DNA of 14,683 nt, taken from positions 1 to 14,683 of the forward strand of contig CAYJEV010000043.1 of assembly GCA_964369265.1 (NCBI GenBank), read 5' to 3'. Every line of letters begins with the position of its first letter. Within the stretch, counting starts at the first letter, position 1. The notes below the pieces were generated by a model that was not told the DNA's origin, did not search any database, and was given only the letters and a program-made list of their open reading frames with translations. The translations under genes and the position numbers were made by a program. Source of the DNA: DAMCAP01 sp964369265. Lineage in GTDB: Bacteria > Bacillota > Clostridia > Oscillospirales > Ruminococcaceae. Shown one piece after another: positions 7,173 to 14,662 of the stretch.

Positions 7173-7763
7173 TTAAGGATTTACACCTATTACATCTATC
7201 CAAGGATACTCAGTTGTACCTGGTATTACTGGAGTTGGTCTATATTTATCTGCATAAAACTGAATAATGCCAGTTGAAGTATTAACTGAAAACTTAAAGT
7301 CATGAGCAGTTGCAGCAGAAGACTCTGGTTTGCCGATATAATGATATGGACGGCTAGCTCCCCACATATCTTCAGGGTCAACTGTCCCATCACTTGTCAT
7401 ATTAGACATCATTCCACCAATCGCTTCAATTAGCTTTCTCTCAAACTCTAAATCTCCTGGATTTGAAATGTTATAAGTTGTGTCGACATAGACACGTCCC
7501 GAAATATCATTCGCATCAAATTCATCCGTTTCCCAGACAACATAAATCTCTGTATTTGGAGGAACACCAGTGTTTGGATCAGATGCTGCAACAGTCGCAG
7601 CTTTCATGAGATGGGTTGCAATCTGCAAGTCGTTAGATTCTCTTGCTCTTTCAACATATCTCAAATATTGAGGAGCTAACACACCAGCAAGAACTGCAAT
7701 TATTGCAACAACAATAATCAGTTCTACCAAAGTAAAGCCTTTGTTAGTTAATTTTTTATTCAT
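7173..7763 (-). CDS. Type IV pilin-like protein (prepilin with N-terminal methylation motif)
   Basis: A 196-residue prepilin. The leader MNKKLTNKG ends at Gly9 and is followed by FTLVELIIVVAIIAVLAGVL, the class III signal with Glu5 of the mature protein (E14), which prepilin peptidase PilD recognises. The hydrophobic helix continues into APQYLRYVERARESND, and the soluble domain (about 60-196) is rich in Thr, Asp and Pro and has no cysteines. It could be a major pilin, a minor pilin or a pseudopilin; no assembly ATPase, PilC or prepilin peptidase lies within the window. GGAGAAAG upstream supports the ATG. It has its own sigma-A promoter at 7808-7836 and terminator at 7134-7168, so it is a single-gene unit. 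It stands after csrA, where B. subtilis has the flagellin gene hag. Confidence 0.88.
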   Translation of the reverse strand: MNKKLTNKGFTLVELIIVVAIIAVLAGVLAPQYLRYVERARESNDLQIATHLMKAATVAASDPNTGVPPNTEIYVVWETDEFDANDISGRVYVDTTYNISNPGDLEFERKLIEAIGGMMSNMTSDGTVDPEDMWGASRPYHYIGKPESSAATAHDFKFSVNTSTGIIQFYADKYRPTPVIPGTTEYPWIDVIGVNP

Positions 7764-7807
7764 TACTTTCTCCTATATAATTAGTTTTTATATCTCATTC
7801 CTTTCGC

Positions 7808-7836
7808 ATTATACTATGAATCATATTAGTTTTCAA
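7808..7836 (-). promoter_or_regulatory. Sigma-A promoter of the pilin-like gene
   Basis: On the minus strand TTGAAA (7831-7836) and TATAAT (7808-7813) are 17 bases apart. The predicted start leaves a leader of about 40 bases before the ATG at 7763. No sigma-D (GCCGATAT) element is seen, so this gene is not obviously part of the flagellar regulon. Confidence 0.7.
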
Positions 7837-7901
7837 GTACTTCCGGGAAAATAAATTAGTTTTGGTAATAATTTATTCATTTTTATTGCGAATTATGACA
7901 T

Positions 7902-7936
7902 AAAAAAGCAGGTCACATGATAAAACCTGCTTTTTT
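7902..7936 (-). terminator. Rho-independent terminator of the flagellar operon
   Basis: AAAAAAGCAGGT (7902-7913) pairs perfectly with ACCTGCTTTTTT (7925-7936) around an 11-base loop. Read on the minus strand it follows the csrA stop within a few bases and ends in a run of six T. The symmetric A/T flanks make it usable in both directions. Confidence 0.88.
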
Positions 7937-7938
7937 TG

Positions 7939-8172
7939 TTATTTGAAATTTAGTAAGTTTTTAAGCTTTTCCATTTTTTCAGGGCTTTCAATATGAGCAA
8001 CAGAGTCTTTATTAACCATTGTTGCTTCTAGCAGTTCTTCACGAAGAATTGCTATATCTCTCGGAGCATCAATCGCCAATTTAACGCTATCGGAAGTAAC
8101 ATCGACAACTGTTATTTTAATATTGTCGCCAATCATTAGTGTCTGCCCCTTTTTTCTTTGAAGCACCAACAT
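7939..8172 (-). CDS. csrA: Carbon storage/translational regulator CsrA
   Basis: A 77-residue protein with the full CsrA pattern: MLVLQRKKGQTLMIGDNIKITVV at the N-terminus, then SVKLAIDAPRDIAILREE, which contains the conserved arginine of the RNA-binding face. CsrA dimers bind GGA motifs in mRNA leaders and block ribosome access; in Firmicutes with FliW the known target is flagellin mRNA. GGGAGG about nine bases upstream gives a strong ribosome binding site. It is formed by the last codons of fliW, whose stop is six bases before the csrA start, so the two are tightly coupled. The C-terminal extension (SPEKMEKLKNLLNFK) is of the kind seen in B. subtilis CsrA and thought to contact FliW. Confidence 0.95.
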   Translation of the reverse strand: MLVLQRKKGQTLMIGDNIKITVVDVTSDSVKLAIDAPRDIAILREELLEATMVNKDSVAHIESPEKMEKLKNLLNFK

Positions 8173-8178
8173 CTGCTA

Positions 8179-8613
8179 TTACCTCCCTTTTTTAAGCTCA
8201 TTGAAAGAATGCCTAAAGGAATAATCTTCTGTTTGAAGTATGGTTTGAATAGCTTTTCTATTAGTTGCATTAACAACTATTGGACACTTCAAATTGATAG
8301 TGCTGTTATCAATCTGCTCGCTTATAACACAAATTGTGTAATAAGAAAGCTCTTCTTCTTTATCACTACCTAATTTTTTATAGTCCTCTTCTGAAAGTTT
8401 TGGTGAGTAAGTTGGTAATAGTGTGAAAGGGTTCATAATTATAAATGAAAGCTCCTCATCATCGACACTCTGCAAAGATAAGATATCATTATTCCCCTCA
8501 TCTATTGGCAAAGGAAGATACTCGCAAAACTCCTCAAAACCAAACAGTCCATCTTCAAATATTATTAGTTCTGACTTTTGGTATAACGCTGGGTCAAGTT
8601 TCTTTTTAACCAT
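8179..8613 (-). CDS. fliW: Flagellar assembly factor FliW (CsrA antagonist)
   Basis: A 144-residue protein of normal FliW length. It has the family signatures IIFEDGLFGFEEFCEYLPLP near residues 18-37, then LSFIIMNPFTLLPTYSP (about 54-70), and a C-terminal LKCPIVVNATNRKAIQTIL segment followed by the last strand. FliW binds CsrA and relieves its repression; secreted flagellin frees CsrA by competing for FliW. GGAG nine bases upstream of ATG 8613 decides the start over an overlapping out-of-frame ATG at 8617. The gene lies 16 bases after the DUF6470 gene and six before csrA, the arrangement of yviE-fliW-csrA in B. subtilis. Confidence 0.95.
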   Translation of the reverse strand: MVKKKLDPALYQKSELIIFEDGLFGFEEFCEYLPLPIDEGNNDILSLQSVDDEELSFIIMNPFTLLPTYSPKLSEEDYKKLGSDKEEELSYYTICVISEQIDNSTINLKCPIVVNATNRKAIQTILQTEDYSFRHSFNELKKGR

Positions 8614-8629
8614 GCATTATTTCTCCATT

Positions 8630-9247
8630 CTATGCTTTAACGTCAATTACTTCTCCTGAGAAAAACTCAGCAGCGCTTGCTGGCACATATATAGGTTCTC
8701 CTGTATATTCAATATGTACATCAGGGTGTTGCGTTACAGTTAAATCTATGCTACCAGGAATAAACTCAATTGTGCCGTTATTAATCTTTGCATCAAAATT
8801 TAATTTATCCATTTCATACTGAATTGAAAGCTCTGGAGCTTCCCATTCAATGTTAGGACCTGTTGTTGGTAAAAAAGCCAATTTAAAATCCCCCGTTGGT
8901 TGAGCCACTCTGTCTGCAATAATATTGTTTATTGTTTCAGAGCCAGCGCCTATCTTTGCTCTTAACAGAATTTTTCCTTCGCTTGCAAACTGAGCTGTTG
9001 CACTGTAAGCAGCTTGTTTGCCTTTTGAAGCAGATTGTTCAATTGAAACCTTTGTTGTTGGTACAACTGAATTTCGTGCATCATAAGTATCGATATTAAC
9101 CTTAATAGGACGACTACGCATTTGTAGTCCGCCTTTAGTACGGCTAATTTCAATTTCTGCTGTGGAACTTTTGCGCTCAGTTCTAGCGTTATTAATCTTT
9201 AACTCATATTCGATCGGTACGGTTGTTATTTTTATAAGTTGTTCCAT
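8630..9247 (-). CDS. DUF6470/YviE-like flagellar-locus protein
   Basis: A 205-residue soluble protein, beta-rich, with no signal peptide. The N-terminus (LIKITTVPIEYELKINNART) and the repeated short strands around FLPTTGPNIEWEAPELSIQYEMDKLNFD match the character of YviE-type proteins (DUF6470), encoded between flgL and fliW in B. subtilis and many clostridia. Identification rests mainly on this invariant position plus the general sequence pattern. A biochemical role is not established. GAGGT nine bases upstream of ATG 9247 is the ribosome binding site; the gap from flgL is 32 bases, the longest within the operon. Confidence 0.78.
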   Translation of the reverse strand: MEQLIKITTVPIEYELKINNARTERKSSTAEIEISRTKGGLQMRSRPIKVNIDTYDARNSVVPTTKVSIEQSASKGKQAAYSATAQFASEGKILLRAKIGAGSETINNIIADRVAQPTGDFKLAFLPTTGPNIEWEAPELSIQYEMDKLNFDAKINNGTIEFIPGSIDLTVTQHPDVHIEYTGEPIYVPASAAEFFSGEVIDVKA

Positions 9248-9279
9248 ATCTAGTTACCTCGCTTTTTTCTGTTTGCCTA

Positions 9280-10284
9280 TTATTGTAAATAATCAAGTAG
9301 TGATGGGCTTAAAATATTGTTGCCAATTTTAAGTGCCGCTTCATAAACATACATAGCGTATGAGAAGTCTGTTATAGCTTCTGCTGGATCTATATTAACA
9401 GCTGAATCAAACTGTTCTGTGATGTTTATTTTTTCATTCTCAAGCCTTGTATGAGTTTCAGTAAGCAGATTGCTTTTTGCTCCAATAGCTGTCAGCTCAT
9501 CTCTAACATTTTCAGCACCACCGCTAAACTTAGTCCACAATGTTTCATATTGCTCTCTATCGAAAGTATCAGCCTCTAATAATTCAGCCATATCTCCTAA
9601 AAGAGCTATCATATTCTCTGGATTGCCATCAGCATCTGTACCAAAACCAACAACATTAAGCCCTGATAATGCAGCATCAAAAGCTGTCGCTGGCATAACC
9701 TCACCAGTTGTTTCGTCGATAGTCAACCCAAAGCCTAAATCAACAAAAGAGGTTTCTTTCGCCATCTCTTCAAGCTGAAGCAATTCATCTGGGTCAGTGG
9801 TACTAACATTTATCCCTCTGAAAGTTACCTCACCTGCATCGTTGATAGCAAAAGGAGCTTCCAAGCCGTCTTCTCCAGCAAGAACATAAGTTTCACCATA
9901 CTTAACATTTAAAGAATAAATCATAGAGTCTTGTAGTTCTCTAAATGTTGCTGCATATGCACCTCTACCAGCAACGCTTGTATCAGATACAGCTGCAACA
10001 GAATAGTTCTTGTCAACTTCTTTTGCAATGTTATTTATTTGTGAAATAGCATCTTCCTGAGAGTCAAGCCATTTTTGAGTATCTTCTGTTGCCCTTATAT
10101 AGTCCTCATTTCTAGCATATCTATTCTCTAGCAGCACAGATTGAGAGGATGAAATTGGGTCTTGATAGGAATGCTCAAATCTTCTTCCAGTTGAAGTTTG
10201 ATATCTTGTAAGCTCTAATGCGCCTAAAGAATCATAAAGCCCGCTTTGGAAGTTGTTTCTAATCATATTTGTAGTTATACGCAT
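9280..10284 (-). CDS. flgL: Flagellar hook-associated protein FlgL (HAP3)
   Basis: A 334-residue hook-filament junction protein. The N-terminal D0 helix begins MRITTNMIRNNFQSGLYDSLGAL, and RRFEHSYQDPISSSQSVLLENR is the flagellin-like segment. The C-terminal D0 helix is ITDFSYAMYVYEAALKIGNN with ILSPSLLDYLQ, both as in flagellin-family proteins. The central 120 residues form the variable domain (Asp/Glu-rich). It is exported by the flagellar type III system and sits between FlgK and the filament. AGGAGG at 10291-10296 overlaps the flgK stop codon, seven bases before the ATG, so translation is coupled. No cysteines are present, as usual for exported axial proteins. Confidence 0.95.
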   Translation of the reverse strand: MRITTNMIRNNFQSGLYDSLGALELTRYQTSTGRRFEHSYQDPISSSQSVLLENRYARNEDYIRATEDTQKWLDSQEDAISQINNIAKEVDKNYSVAAVSDTSVAGRGAYAATFRELQDSMIYSLNVKYGETYVLAGEDGLEAPFAINDAGEVTFRGINVSTTDPDELLQLEEMAKETSFVDLGFGLTIDETTGEVMPATAFDAALSGLNVVGFGTDADGNPENMIALLGDMAELLEADTFDREQYETLWTKFSGGAENVRDELTAIGAKSNLLTETHTRLENEKINITEQFDSAVNIDPAEAITDFSYAMYVYEAALKIGNNILSPSLLDYLQ

Positions 10285-10295
10285 TTTATTCCTCC

Positions 10296-11846
10296 TTATC
10301 TACCAACTACACCGGTTTGATTTATTAACTTATCAAGCATCTCATCAAGAGTAGTCATAAGCCTTGATGCTGCTCCATAGGATTGTTGATATCTCATTAA
10401 GTCCATTGTTTCTTCATCTAGGTTTACACCTGAAATAGAATCTTTTGAATTAGCTATAGACTCTAGCACAGCAACATGATTTGCTAAAAGAGAAGCAGAA
10501 GCTTTTCTATCAATAGCTTGAGTGTTTTGTATGCTATCATATAGCTCTTGGATTGTTCCCTCAAATGGAGAAACTACAGTTCCATCTGCTCTTGTGTATT
10601 CAAATCTATAGTCAGTTGAAGTTAGAGCCTCAACCATCGCCAAAATATTATCATATGCTGTTGAGGAAGGATCTGTTTCTGTTGTTGTCTTTAGCTGAAT
10701 AGTTCCATTCTTCCAAGCATCTGAAATTTGAATGCTATCTGCTGTAAATGGAGGACCTCCTGTGAAAAGATCGTTTCTAACTGTGTTGCCAGCTGCATCA
10801 ACAGTTGCATTTAAGTCATTCATTGTTGTTGCAAGCTCGTTAACGAATAAATCAAAAGTTTTTTCGTAGTATCCAATACCTTTAATGTCTGTGCCATCAT
10901 AGATTTCTGATTTATTCATCATATCAAGATTTCCCTTTAACACACCATCTTGCATTGAATCAGCTATATCTACTGCGTTATTAGTAGCATCAACAGGGTT
11001 AATAATATTTAATGTGTATGGAGGGGTTGTTCCTCCAAACTGGAATGAAGAAAAGGCAGCATCATCAACCAAAGTGTGAGTTACATTATTAGTGTCTGTG
11101 AAAGTTATAAGAAGCTCATCTACCATCTCTCCAGCACCAATATCAACTTTATTATACTTAACATCTATAGGAAGATATGTCGCAAGCTCATCAATTAGTG
11201 AATTTCGTTGGTCTTTTAGCTCTAGTGCTGTATTACCAAGCACCTCGCTGTTTTTTATGCTTTGATTTAGAGAAGCAATATTCTCTAATACTGCATTTAC
11301 ATCAGGAATAGTTGTGCCGCTCATCTTGTCATATAGCTCAGATGATAGAGCATCAAGCTCTGCACTATTTTGATGCACTAAATTTAAAAGCACCTCAAAT
11401 GAAGAACGTACAACAGCATCTAAGCTGCTATCACCAGCATTTGAAGGGGATGCCATAGCGTTAAGCTGGGAGATAATATCATTAAAAGCAGCACGAATAG
11501 CGGTGCTATCTGCCTCATCGAAGATATCACCAATTCTTGAAAGTATACCATCCATTGCATCGGCAGTTCCAACTTCAGAAAGCTGATTTCTATATTGTAT
11601 GTCAAGAAATGGGTCACGAATTTGCGTTACACCCACCATCATTACACCTTGACCTACTTTATTTTCAGCTTGTGTTGTACTCGCACTCAAGCCAGTTGGG
11701 CTAATACTAGCAAAGTCAAGCCTTTGTCTTGTATAGCCGATTGTGTTCATATTAGATATATTTTGACCAGCAACGTCTATCGCCCTTTGAGTTGACAACA
11801 GAGCTGTTGATGCCATAGAAAATCCAGAAAATGTTGAACGAATCAT
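10296..11846 (-). CDS. flgK: Flagellar hook-associated protein FlgK (HAP1)
   Basis: A 516-residue axial protein. The N-terminal segment MIRSTFSGFSMASTALLSTQ leads into the hallmark NISNMNTIGYTRQR motif (about residues 30-43), shared by rod/hook proteins. The C-terminal helix NLDEETMDLMRYQQSYGAAS, with RLMTTLDEMLDKLINQTG, completes the D0/D1 coiled coil. The middle is the variable domain, Asn/Asp/Thr-rich. FlgK is the first of the two junction proteins between hook and filament and needs chaperone FlgN, encoded just upstream. AGGAGG overlapping the flgN stop (11854-11859) is the ribosome binding site for ATG 11846. Length is in the usual range and the protein appears intact. Confidence 0.96.
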   Translation of the reverse strand: MIRSTFSGFSMASTALLSTQRAIDVAGQNISNMNTIGYTRQRLDFASISPTGLSASTTQAENKVGQGVMMVGVTQIRDPFLDIQYRNQLSEVGTADAMDGILSRIGDIFDEADSTAIRAAFNDIISQLNAMASPSNAGDSSLDAVVRSSFEVLLNLVHQNSAELDALSSELYDKMSGTTIPDVNAVLENIASLNQSIKNSEVLGNTALELKDQRNSLIDELATYLPIDVKYNKVDIGAGEMVDELLITFTDTNNVTHTLVDDAAFSSFQFGGTTPPYTLNIINPVDATNNAVDIADSMQDGVLKGNLDMMNKSEIYDGTDIKGIGYYEKTFDLFVNELATTMNDLNATVDAAGNTVRNDLFTGGPPFTADSIQISDAWKNGTIQLKTTTETDPSSTAYDNILAMVEALTSTDYRFEYTRADGTVVSPFEGTIQELYDSIQNTQAIDRKASASLLANHVAVLESIANSKDSISGVNLDEETMDLMRYQQSYGAASRLMTTLDEMLDKLINQTGVVGR

Positions 11847-11858
11847 CAGTCCATCCTC

Positions 11859-12302
11859 CTATATGCTTTTATTGGTAAATCTACCATCTTTCTTTATGCT
11901 TTCGCTTTTTTCTTTGCCGTATCTCTCTTCAATGCTTTTTTCAATTTGCCTTAAATTAACTTTAATAACCTTTGAAAGATCGTTGTTAATGCTTTGGAAG
12001 ATTTGTATTTCACGACTTAATAATTCAAAACTTGGAACTAGAACTCTTCTTTCCTCTTCTGAAATATCAGCGAGTATTTCTTGGAATTTTTTATTCTCAA
12101 ACCCTAGTCTTTTTTGTTCTTGATCTCTCTTTTGTTCAAGCCCTCTTAACTTTAAAGTTAAAGATTGCTCTTTGCCCATACATTCCTCAATTGTCGCCAC
12201 TCTGTTTTTAGTGGCAGCATTAAGCTTTATTTGAGCTAAAGTCGATAAGGATCTAAAAGTTTCTGTCATTTCATCAATAACTTTTTTAAATTCGTTCATC
12301 AC
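11859..12302 (-). CDS. flgN: FlgN-family flagellar export chaperone
   Basis: A 147-residue, highly charged, almost entirely helical protein, fitting the FlgN family in length, coiled-coil character and position between flgM and flgK. FlgN binds the C-termini of FlgK and FlgL in the cytoplasm and delivers them to the export gate. The longest reading starts at GTG 12302, but the ATG one codon later (12299) is better spaced from GAGGA and is preferred. Sequence conservation in FlgN is low, so the assignment relies on context (yvyG position) as much as on the sequence itself. Confidence 0.85.
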   Translation of the reverse strand: MMNEFKKVIDEMTETFRSLSTLAQIKLNAATKNRVATIEECMGKEQSLTLKLRGLEQKRDQEQKRLGFENKKFQEILADISEEERRVLVPSFELLSREIQIFQSINNDLSKVIKVNLRQIEKSIEERYGKEKSESIKKDGRFTNKSI

Positions 12303-12317
12303 AAATCCTCTTTCACT

Positions 12318-12620
12318 TTATTTTGAGTATATAATTTTTGCAGCCAATCTATCTGCGTCTACTTTATAGCTGCCTTCAGAAATTCTTCTTTCAAGCTCTT
12401 TTAACTTTCCACTATCAGTTGACTGCTTTAGTTCACCAATAACAGACTTAGCCATACCCTCAACAGCTTGCTTTTCCTCGCCAATTCTCTTGTTAGCTGA
12501 GGAGATAACGATTTCATCAAAAGAACCAGTTGAAGCCTCACTTTTTTGAGCTTTTTCTGTAACAGTATTCATTGTTGTTTTATTTATATAATTTTTATGC
12601 ACTTTATCTATTGAAATCAT
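12318..12620 (-). CDS. flgM: Anti-sigma factor FlgM (negative regulator of flagellin synthesis)
   Basis: A 100-residue protein with the disordered, polar N-terminus and helical C-terminus of FlgM. The end reads LKELERRISEGSYKVDADRL followed by AAKIIYSK, matching the family's I-x-x-G-x-Y-x-V/I-D-x-x-x-(I/L)-A pattern that binds the flagellar sigma factor (sigma-D/FliA). GGAGG before ATG 12620 is a strong ribosome binding site. It is the first gene of the conserved flgM-flgN-flgK-flgL-yviE-fliW-csrA block, with a sigma-D-like promoter directly upstream. FlgM would thus be made under the control of the factor it inhibits, the known negative feedback in B. subtilis. Confidence 0.93.
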   Translation of the reverse strand: MISIDKVHKNYINKTTMNTVTEKAQKSEASTGSFDEIVISSANKRIGEEKQAVEGMAKSVIGELKQSTDSGKLKELERRISEGSYKVDADRLAAKIIYSK

Positions 12621-12653
12621 AGCTTGCCTCCTCTTCTAAACTCTCATTATTTA

Positions 12654-12680
12654 ATATCGACAGTTTTATTTAAAAATTAA
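12654..12680 (-). promoter_or_regulatory. Sigma-D (FliA-type) promoter for the flgM operon
   Basis: On the minus strand GTCGATAT (12654-12661) differs by one base from the sigma-D -10 consensus GCCGATAT. It is preceded at exactly 15 bases by TTAA (12677-12680; consensus TAAA). It lies 33 bases upstream of the flgM start, in the position of the known sigma-D promoter of flgM in B. subtilis. Confidence 0.7.
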
Positions 12681-12688
12681 GTAAAATT

Positions 12689-13927
12689 TTATTTTTTAAT
12701 GGATTTACTTATAAAATCTTTAACTTTATTGCCCTTATTAGTTATTTTATCATTAACTCCGTCAATAAAGTCAAGGAATTTATGCTTAATTCTTATCCAT
12801 CTATTTTTGGTTCTATAAATTATCTTTCTAAAGCGATAAATAAAGGAGCGCACAGCAGCTCTTAACAAACGATACACCCAAAACAATGGCAGCAAAGATG
12901 GGTATGTATTTAGCGTTTCAAACATTCCTGCCATGTAATCAACAGGAGGAAACATCCAGTTTACCCCTGGTGTATTTCTTAGCTCTCTTATATCAGCAAG
13001 CTCTGTTAAAAGCGGAATTAAACGTCCAGCCGCCGATTGACCTTCAGTTCCTCCAGATAATATATATCTTTCAACTCCATATAGTTCCCTATCATCTATC
13101 GGAAAGACAACTCCACCAAACCAACATTCCATCAGCCTGATTAGCATTTTATGAAACTCCGACAAGTCTAAATACTCCAGCCTATCTCTTATAAAATACC
13201 TATCAAACTCTGCCTCGCTACAAAAGCACCATAAATCAGCAAGCTCTCTTGCCCTAAGCTTCCCCTTAACAAAGTTATCAGCCGCCTTTGTTACTAAATA
13301 TATATAATACTGCTCATTGTCAAATACATGAAGATAAGCCTTATTTTCCATTTCGTCATAGCTTTTTGGCGAGGAAGAGAAGTATTTTGAAAGCTTCCTC
13401 TCATTAAAAAACATCTTGTTCTTTACAACTATATTTATACCAGGGTTTTTATAATATTCATTTTGATTTTTTTGCAGTTGTTTCTTCTTTTCAAAACCTA
13501 AACCCACAAGAAGAGTTTCGACTTTCTCTTCTTTGTTTTTATCAACTAAAATTGTAATACTATCCACATTTTTCATCTCTTTTTTAGGATAGTAACCAGC
13601 TAAATCAAAATCATCAAAAATTAAAGCGTGTATTTTATTGCTTTCAAGGTTATGGAGAAGGACTGGAAGGAATTTTGCATGCCTTTCAACAGAGTAGACA
13701 GCGGCATGAAAGCTCTCTTCAAACTTTTTCTTTAGCGATGTATCTAAGCGAGTCCCTATAACAGTATAGTACATAAGGGTTTGAAGGCTATTTACCTCAG
13801 CTGTTTTTAGTATATGTCCCCAGCTAATCCTATAATCAATTCGTGGTAGCTCTGTATTGTTTATTACAGCTGACACTAGTGATAGTAATTGTTTAGTTTC
13901 GTCTGTTCTTATTCCTAATTCGCTCAT
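12689..13927 (-). CDS. NTP_transf_5-like (nucleotidyltransferase-fold) protein with degenerate active site
   Basis: A 412-residue protein resembling the 'uncharacterised nucleotidyltransferase' group (NTP_transf_5). Helical N-terminal part (1-95) with ISWGHILKTAEVNSLQTLMYY; then residues 100-129, HALIFDDFDLAGYYPKKEMK followed by NVDSITILVD, which aligns with the family core LLKG...YYP...R-x-G-D-I-D-L-L-V-D. The family's Lys-Gly and both catalytic Asp are replaced (F104-D105; S123 and T125), so it is probably not catalytic. The middle keeps the helical region with AADNFVKGKLRARELADLWC typical of the group. The C-terminal 70 residues are strongly basic after a hydrophobic LLPLFWVYRLL stretch and may contact membrane or nucleic acid. 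It overlaps the upstream ABC ATPase gene by 35 bases and precedes flgM by 68. Its partner and role are unknown. Confidence 0.65.
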   Translation of the reverse strand: MSELGIRTDETKQLLSLVSAVINNTELPRIDYRISWGHILKTAEVNSLQTLMYYTVIGTRLDTSLKKKFEESFHAAVYSVERHAKFLPVLLHNLESNKIHALIFDDFDLAGYYPKKEMKNVDSITILVDKNKEEKVETLLVGLGFEKKKQLQKNQNEYYKNPGINIVVKNKMFFNERKLSKYFSSSPKSYDEMENKAYLHVFDNEQYYIYLVTKAADNFVKGKLRARELADLWCFCSEAEFDRYFIRDRLEYLDLSEFHKMLIRLMECWFGGVVFPIDDRELYGVERYILSGGTEGQSAAGRLIPLLTELADIRELRNTPGVNWMFPPVDYMAGMFETLNTYPSLLPLFWVYRLLRAAVRSFIYRFRKIIYRTKNRWIRIKHKFLDFIDGVNDKITNKGNKVKDFISKSIKK

Positions 13928-14651
13928 CAGCTACCTTTTTCTCCTCATAAATGTCCATTTTTTTGTAGTCGTATATTGCATTCTTTTCGTCGGACACAAT
14001 TTTGCCACTAACCATAGTCATAACGCGTTTTTTCATTATGCTAACTAGCTCTCTTGAATGAGATGTGACAATCATAGTAACACCTAACCTATTTAAATCA
14101 GATAGCAAACACATTACATCCCAAGCTGCGCCACTATTCAAATTAGCGGTTGGCTCATCCAACAGCATAATTGAGGGATTTTGAACTATTGCCCTCGCTA
14201 TCATCGCTTTTTGAAGCTCTCCACCAGAAAGCTCATCTGGATAATTATCTCGCTTTTTCAATATGCCCATGGTGTTTAGGGTTTGGTCAATTCGCTTTTC
14301 AATAATATCTTTAGTGTGTGATGTCGCCCGCATTGCAAGAGCTATATTCTCATACACAGTTAGCTCTGAAACAAATCCATGCTCTTTTTGAACAGTCCCA
14401 AATTTTCTTCTAAAATGCGGCAGAGTTTTAGAGGTTAGCTTAGAAACATCCTCCTCATCCACAAATACTTCACCGCTATCCGCTAATAACTGCCCAGCAA
14501 TAAGCCTTAGTATTGTGCTTTTGCCAGCTCCACTTTTCCCCACCAAAAATACAAACTCTCCTTTTTCAATAGAAAAGCTCGCATTTTCAATTCCAATTAC
14601 ATCTTCTTCGTATTCTTTTGTGACATTTTGAAATTCTATTACACTCGCCAT
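13893..14651 (-). CDS. ABC transporter ATP-binding protein, FtsE/LolD-like
   Basis: A complete 252-residue nucleotide-binding subunit. It has Walker A GKSGAGKST (38-46), Q-loop Q88 in VQKEHGF, signature LSGGE (141-145), Walker B IMLLDE (161-166) with catalytic Glu166, D-loop ANLN and switch His198. The general pattern (FRRKFGTV, LTVYENIALAM, then ATPase core) is closest to FtsE, which with FtsX controls cell-wall hydrolases at division. FtsE usually has about 225 residues; this one has an extra charged tail from about 225 (DYKKMDIYEEKKVADERIRN). No FtsX-like permease lies downstream; the next gene, overlapping by 35 bases, is the degenerate nucleotidyltransferase. A permease could lie beyond the window edge. 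AGAGGA nine to ten bases upstream supports ATG 14651. Confidence 0.83.
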   Translation of the reverse strand: MASVIEFQNVTKEYEEDVIGIENASFSIEKGEFVFLVGKSGAGKSTILRLIAGQLLADSGEVFVDEEDVSKLTSKTLPHFRRKFGTVQKEHGFVSELTVYENIALAMRATSHTKDIIEKRIDQTLNTMGILKKRDNYPDELSGGELQKAMIARAIVQNPSIMLLDEPTANLNSGAAWDVMCLLSDLNRLGVTMIVTSHSRELVSIMKKRVMTMVSGKIVSDEKNAIYDYKKMDIYEEKKVADERIRNKNRRN

Positions 14652-14662
14652 TAACTATTCCT

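Noticed and set aside
7764..7807. CsrA double-site leader on the pilin mRNA (GGA at 7799-7801 and 7771-7773)
   Set aside because: The first GGA would fall at or just before the predicted transcription start, leaving only the GGA of the ribosome binding site, which is common by chance. Not called as a feature.
8158..8373. Open reading frames opposite or within fliW, flgK, MATE and other genes
   Set aside because: They are short shadows in other frames of well-supported genes, lack ribosome binding sites and give low-complexity protein without recognisable motifs.
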